Source: Planctomycetota bacterium (GTDB lineage: Bacteria; Planctomycetota; J058; JAJDCQ01). Taken from it: 38,283 bases of DNA. Location: the NCBI GenBank assembly GCA_029260755.1, contig JAJDCQ010000053.1, positions 1-38,283 on the forward strand. The letters are read 5' to 3'. Below are positions 36,385 to 38,283 of this stretch, one piece after another (the first letter of the stretch is position 1; the number at the start of each line of letters is the position of its first letter). Under the pieces are notes generated by a model. That model was not told the DNA's origin, did no database searches, and saw only the letters and a program-made list of their open reading frames with translations. Position numbers and translations under genes: made by a program.

Positions 36385-36407
36385 CCGGGCCACGGCGTCG
36401 TTAGCCT
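36379..36407 (+). promoter_or_regulatory. putative promoter of GNAT gene
   Basis: TTTCCA (36379-36384), 17-bp spacer, TAGCCT (36402-36407), 25 bp before the ATG at 36433. Its -35 hexamer is the complement of the divergent kinase promoter's, so the two promoters should compete. Confidence 0.4.
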
Positions 36408-36432
36408 CGGGGCCGGAGAGGGGGACGAGGGC

Positions 36433-37005
36433 ATGTTCGGGTTCGGGGGCGGAGGCAAGCGGCGCGGCGCGATCCGGGTGGGCGAGCGCGTCTACCTGCG
36501 CCGTCCGCGGCGGCGCGACGCGGACGAGCTCGTCGCGCTCGTCCGGAGCAGTCAGGGGCAGCTCCATCCCTGGGCGAGCCCGCCGGCGGACCGCGAGGCG
36601 TTCCTCCGCTACGTGAAGCGCGCGCGCAGCCCCCGGTTCGAGCCCTTCTTCGTGCGCCGGCTCGATGACGAGGCGCTCGTCGGCGTCGTCAACGTGAGCG
36701 AGATCGTCCTCGGCGGCTTCCTCTCCGCCTACCTCGGCTACTACTCCGGCGCCGAGCTCGCCGGGAACGGCTACATGACCGAGGGGCTCACCCTCGTGAT
36801 CGAGCACTGCTTCGAGCAGCTCGGCCTGCACCGGCTCGAGGCGAACATCCAGCCCGGGAACGACCGGTCGCTCGCGCTCGTGAAGCGGCTCGGCTTCGAG
36901 AAGGAGGGCTTCTCGCCGGGCTACCTCAAGGTCTGCGGGAAGTGGCGCGACCACGAGCGCTGGGCGATCCTGGTCGATCGCTGGGAGGAGCGCCGGGGCG
37001 AATGA
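36433..37005 (+). CDS. GNAT family N-acetyltransferase (RimJ/RimL-like)
   Basis: 190 aa from the ATG at 36433 (GACGAGGGC upstream); an in-frame ATG at 36373 would overlap the promoter. After a Gly-rich start (FGFGGGG) the GNAT fold runs through the protein: VYLRRPRRRDADELVALV (beta1-alpha1), GVVNVSEI (beta4), the acetyl-CoA loop AGNGYMTEGL (about 110-119), then LGLHRLEANIQPGNDRSLALVKRLGFEKEG, given here in its order of motifs HRLEANI, PGNDRS and LGFEKEG. This pattern is that of RimJ/RimL-like acetyltransferases that modify ribosomal-protein N-termini or related amines with acetyl-CoA. Substrate is not predictable. It is divergent from the kinase/pseudo-FGE gene. Confidence 0.9.
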   Translation: MFGFGGGGKRRGAIRVGERVYLRRPRRRDADELVALVRSSQGQLHPWASPPADREAFLRYVKRARSPRFEPFFVRRLDDEALVGVVNVSEIVLGGFLSAYLGYYSGAELAGNGYMTEGLTLVIEHCFEQLGLHRLEANIQPGNDRSLALVKRLGFEKEGFSPGYLKVCGKWRDHERWAILVDRWEERRGE

Positions 37006-37073
37006 CGGCGCCGCGACGGGACGATGACGGGGGAGCGCGAGGATCGGACGGTGCCGCGGTCGCCGGACCGAGC

Positions 37074-37102
37074 TTGCGACCGCGCGGAGCAGCCGTCACC
37101 AT
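37074..37102 (+). promoter_or_regulatory. putative promoter of helical-repeat lipoprotein gene
   Basis: TTGCGA (37074-37079), 17-bp spacer, CACCAT (37097-37102), followed by the SD GGTGGAG and the ATG at 37119. Confidence 0.4.
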
Positions 37103-37118
37103 CGACACGGTGGAGCCC

Positions 37119-38126
37119 ATGCGTGCCTCGAACCTGCTGATCTCGACGATGGCCGTCGCGCTGGTCGCGTGCGCCGGCTGCGCGAGCGGTCCCGAACGCG
37201 CCCCCGCGCAGCCCACCGATGCGCCCGAGGCGAAGACGGCGCGTCCCGCGGAGGCGATCGGCTCCGAGCGCCCCGCCGGGCCGCCGCCCGGTCCGGGCGA
37301 GCGCGGCGAGGAGCTCCTCGACGAGCTCGCCGGCGAGCTGAGCCTGCGCGAGCAGGCCGATCGCGCCGTCTCGAGCAAACATCTGCGCGCGGGGATCTCG
37401 CTCTACGAGCGGCTCGAGTTCCGCCGCGCCGAGCGCGAGCTGGCGAGCGCGCTCGCCGCCTGGGCCCAGAACAAGCTCGCCGAGCAGTATCTCACCCGCT
37501 GCCAGTTCGTCCTCGGCAAGCGCGATCGGGTCTTCGCGACGAGCACCGAGCAGCTCGTCGATGAACGGAGCGTCCTCGTCCAGCAAAAGGAGATCGAGGT
37601 CCAGAGGCTCCTGGATCGCGCGAACGCCGCCGCCGCGACCGGCGACCTCGGCGCCGCGATCGCGGGGTACGAGCGCGTCCTCGAGGAGCTCTCCTGGCTG
37701 CCCTACCACCGCAAGGACGGCCGGGCGCTGCAGGAGACGACGCGCTCCCGGCTCCTCGAGGCCCGCCGCGCGAAGCGAACGGCCGACCTCGTCCAGCGCG
37801 AGCGACTCCAGAAGCTGGCCTTCGCCCGGGCGCAGGCGGAGGCGGACGCGGCCCGCGATCGGCGCGACCGGAAGGTCCAGGCGCTTCTCCGGAAGGCGAC
37901 CTACCACATCAACCGGCGCGAGTACCGGAAGGCCGAGGAGCTCGCCGACGAGATCCTGCTGCTCGATCCATCGCACGGGACGGCCGGCAACGTGCGGGAT
38001 CACGCGATCCGCGGGCGGCACCGGTCGAGCCAGGCGCGCCTCGCGAGCGAGCGGCGGGAGCAGGATCGGCGCGACCTCGAGGGAACGCGGGAGGCGGCCG
38101 TTCCGTACGGAGGGCGACGGCACTGA
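37119..38126 (+). CDS. lipoprotein with TPR-like helical repeats
   Basis: 335 aa from the ATG at 37119, supported by GGTGGAG 3 bases upstream and by the lipoprotein signal that begins there (SNLLISTMAVALVAC; the lipobox is LVAC or the following CAGC). A Pro/Ala-rich linker (about 25-60) leads to helical repeats of TPR type: ISLYERLEFRRAERELASAL, AAATGDLGAAIAGYERVLEEL and HINRREYRKAEELADEILLLDP. A long Arg/Gln/Glu-rich coiled segment lies between them (about 215-260). Such repeats are protein-binding scaffolds; similar N-terminal repeats occur in planctomycete secretin-type proteins, but no secretin domain follows, as the frame closes at 38126. Anchored at a membrane surface; partner unknown. 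Confidence 0.8.
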   Translation: MRASNLLISTMAVALVACAGCASGPERAPAQPTDAPEAKTARPAEAIGSERPAGPPPGPGERGEELLDELAGELSLREQADRAVSSKHLRAGISLYERLEFRRAERELASALAAWAQNKLAEQYLTRCQFVLGKRDRVFATSTEQLVDERSVLVQQKEIEVQRLLDRANAAAATGDLGAAIAGYERVLEELSWLPYHRKDGRALQETTRSRLLEARRAKRTADLVQRERLQKLAFARAQAEADAARDRRDRKVQALLRKATYHINRREYRKAEELADEILLLDPSHGTAGNVRDHAIRGRHRSSQARLASERREQDRRDLEGTREAAVPYGGRRH

Positions 38127-38183
38127 CCACGATGGGATGACGGTTCCTGGAACACGCGCGCGCGATTGCCGCCGCGAGAAACG

Positions 38184-38211
38184 ATCCACAGATTTCACAG
38201 ATTACACAGAT
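38184..38211. repeat. CACAGATT-type short tandem repeat
   Basis: ATCCACAGATTTCACAGATT followed by ACACAGAT: three near-copies of an 8-9-base unit ACAGATTnC. This is an AT-rich island in otherwise extremely GC-rich DNA, just after the lipoprotein gene. Similar CACAGATT arrays are known as intergenic repeats in many bacterial genomes. A 5-bp GC stem (38214-38218 with 38226-38230) follows directly. No gene is seen from 38127 to the window end. Confidence 0.7.
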
Positions 38212-38283
38212 AGCCGCGGGCGACTCGCGGGTCTTGCCGAACGCGGACGGGCCTCGGCCGACGGCGAGGGATGACCGTCTTCG

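Overview
The window is very GC-rich (roughly 70 percent by eye) with strongly G/C-ending codons. It most likely comes from a member of the Planctomycetota. The evidence is two tandem pseudopilin-like proteins with the H-x9-DG signature of the planctomycete DUF1559 family, three membrane Ser/Thr kinases carrying exported WD40, FGE-like or jelly-roll-like domains, a HEAT-repeat secreted protein, an N-terminal zinc-ribbon plus PilZ-like protein, and a valyl-tRNA synthetase with unusual insertions. This lineage call is inference from gene content; no rRNA or tRNA gene is visible.

Layout. 1-1154: a short HNH-endonuclease relic on the minus strand, with a duplicated 95-bp block plus an identical 24-mer, and otherwise no gene. 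1155-2261 (+): secreted prenyltransferase/squalene-oxidase-repeat protein. 2290-5800 (-): cobalamin-dependent methionine synthase metH, broken near its end by a single-base frameshift. 6035-8964 (-): lipoprotein plus secreted HEAT-repeat protein, apparently one transcript. 9117-9857 (+): zinc-ribbon/PilZ-like protein. 9926-12110 (+): two tandem pseudopilin-like paralogues, each behind an almost identical promoter. 12130-12591 (-): small lipoprotein. 12916-18428 (+): a tightly packed run of six genes (PLP-dependent D-cysteine desulfhydrase/ACC-deaminase-like enzyme, Tudor-like protein, membrane-anchored seven-repeat WD40 protein, M28 peptidase and two related membrane proteins). 18453-22598 (-): kinase-WD40 receptor. 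22701-23348 (+): a third copy of the membrane protein. 23416-28366 (+): valS, followed 13 bp later by a second membrane kinase. 28373-36349 (-): a giant kinase/pseudo-FGE/WD40 receptor followed 6 bp later by a DUF4132 protein. 36433-38126 (+): GNAT acetyltransferase and a lipoprotein with helical repeats. 38127-38283: a short AT-rich repeat of the CACAGATT type.

How it works together. Housekeeping genes (metH, valS) are embedded in a region dominated by envelope signalling. All three kinases have the same plan: N-terminal cytoplasmic Hanks-type kinase, one membrane helix, and a large C-terminal domain predicted outside the cytoplasm. Several promoter-like sites follow a TTGnnn-N17-nAnnnT pattern. 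The two kinases that begin their transcription units share a CACACT box exactly 6 bases before the start codon, with no Shine-Dalgarno sequence, which suggests leaderless mRNAs. The best candidate for an undescribed system is the two-gene unit made of the kinase/pseudo-FGE/WD40 receptor and the DUF4132 protein. The duplicated degenerate pseudopilins come second.
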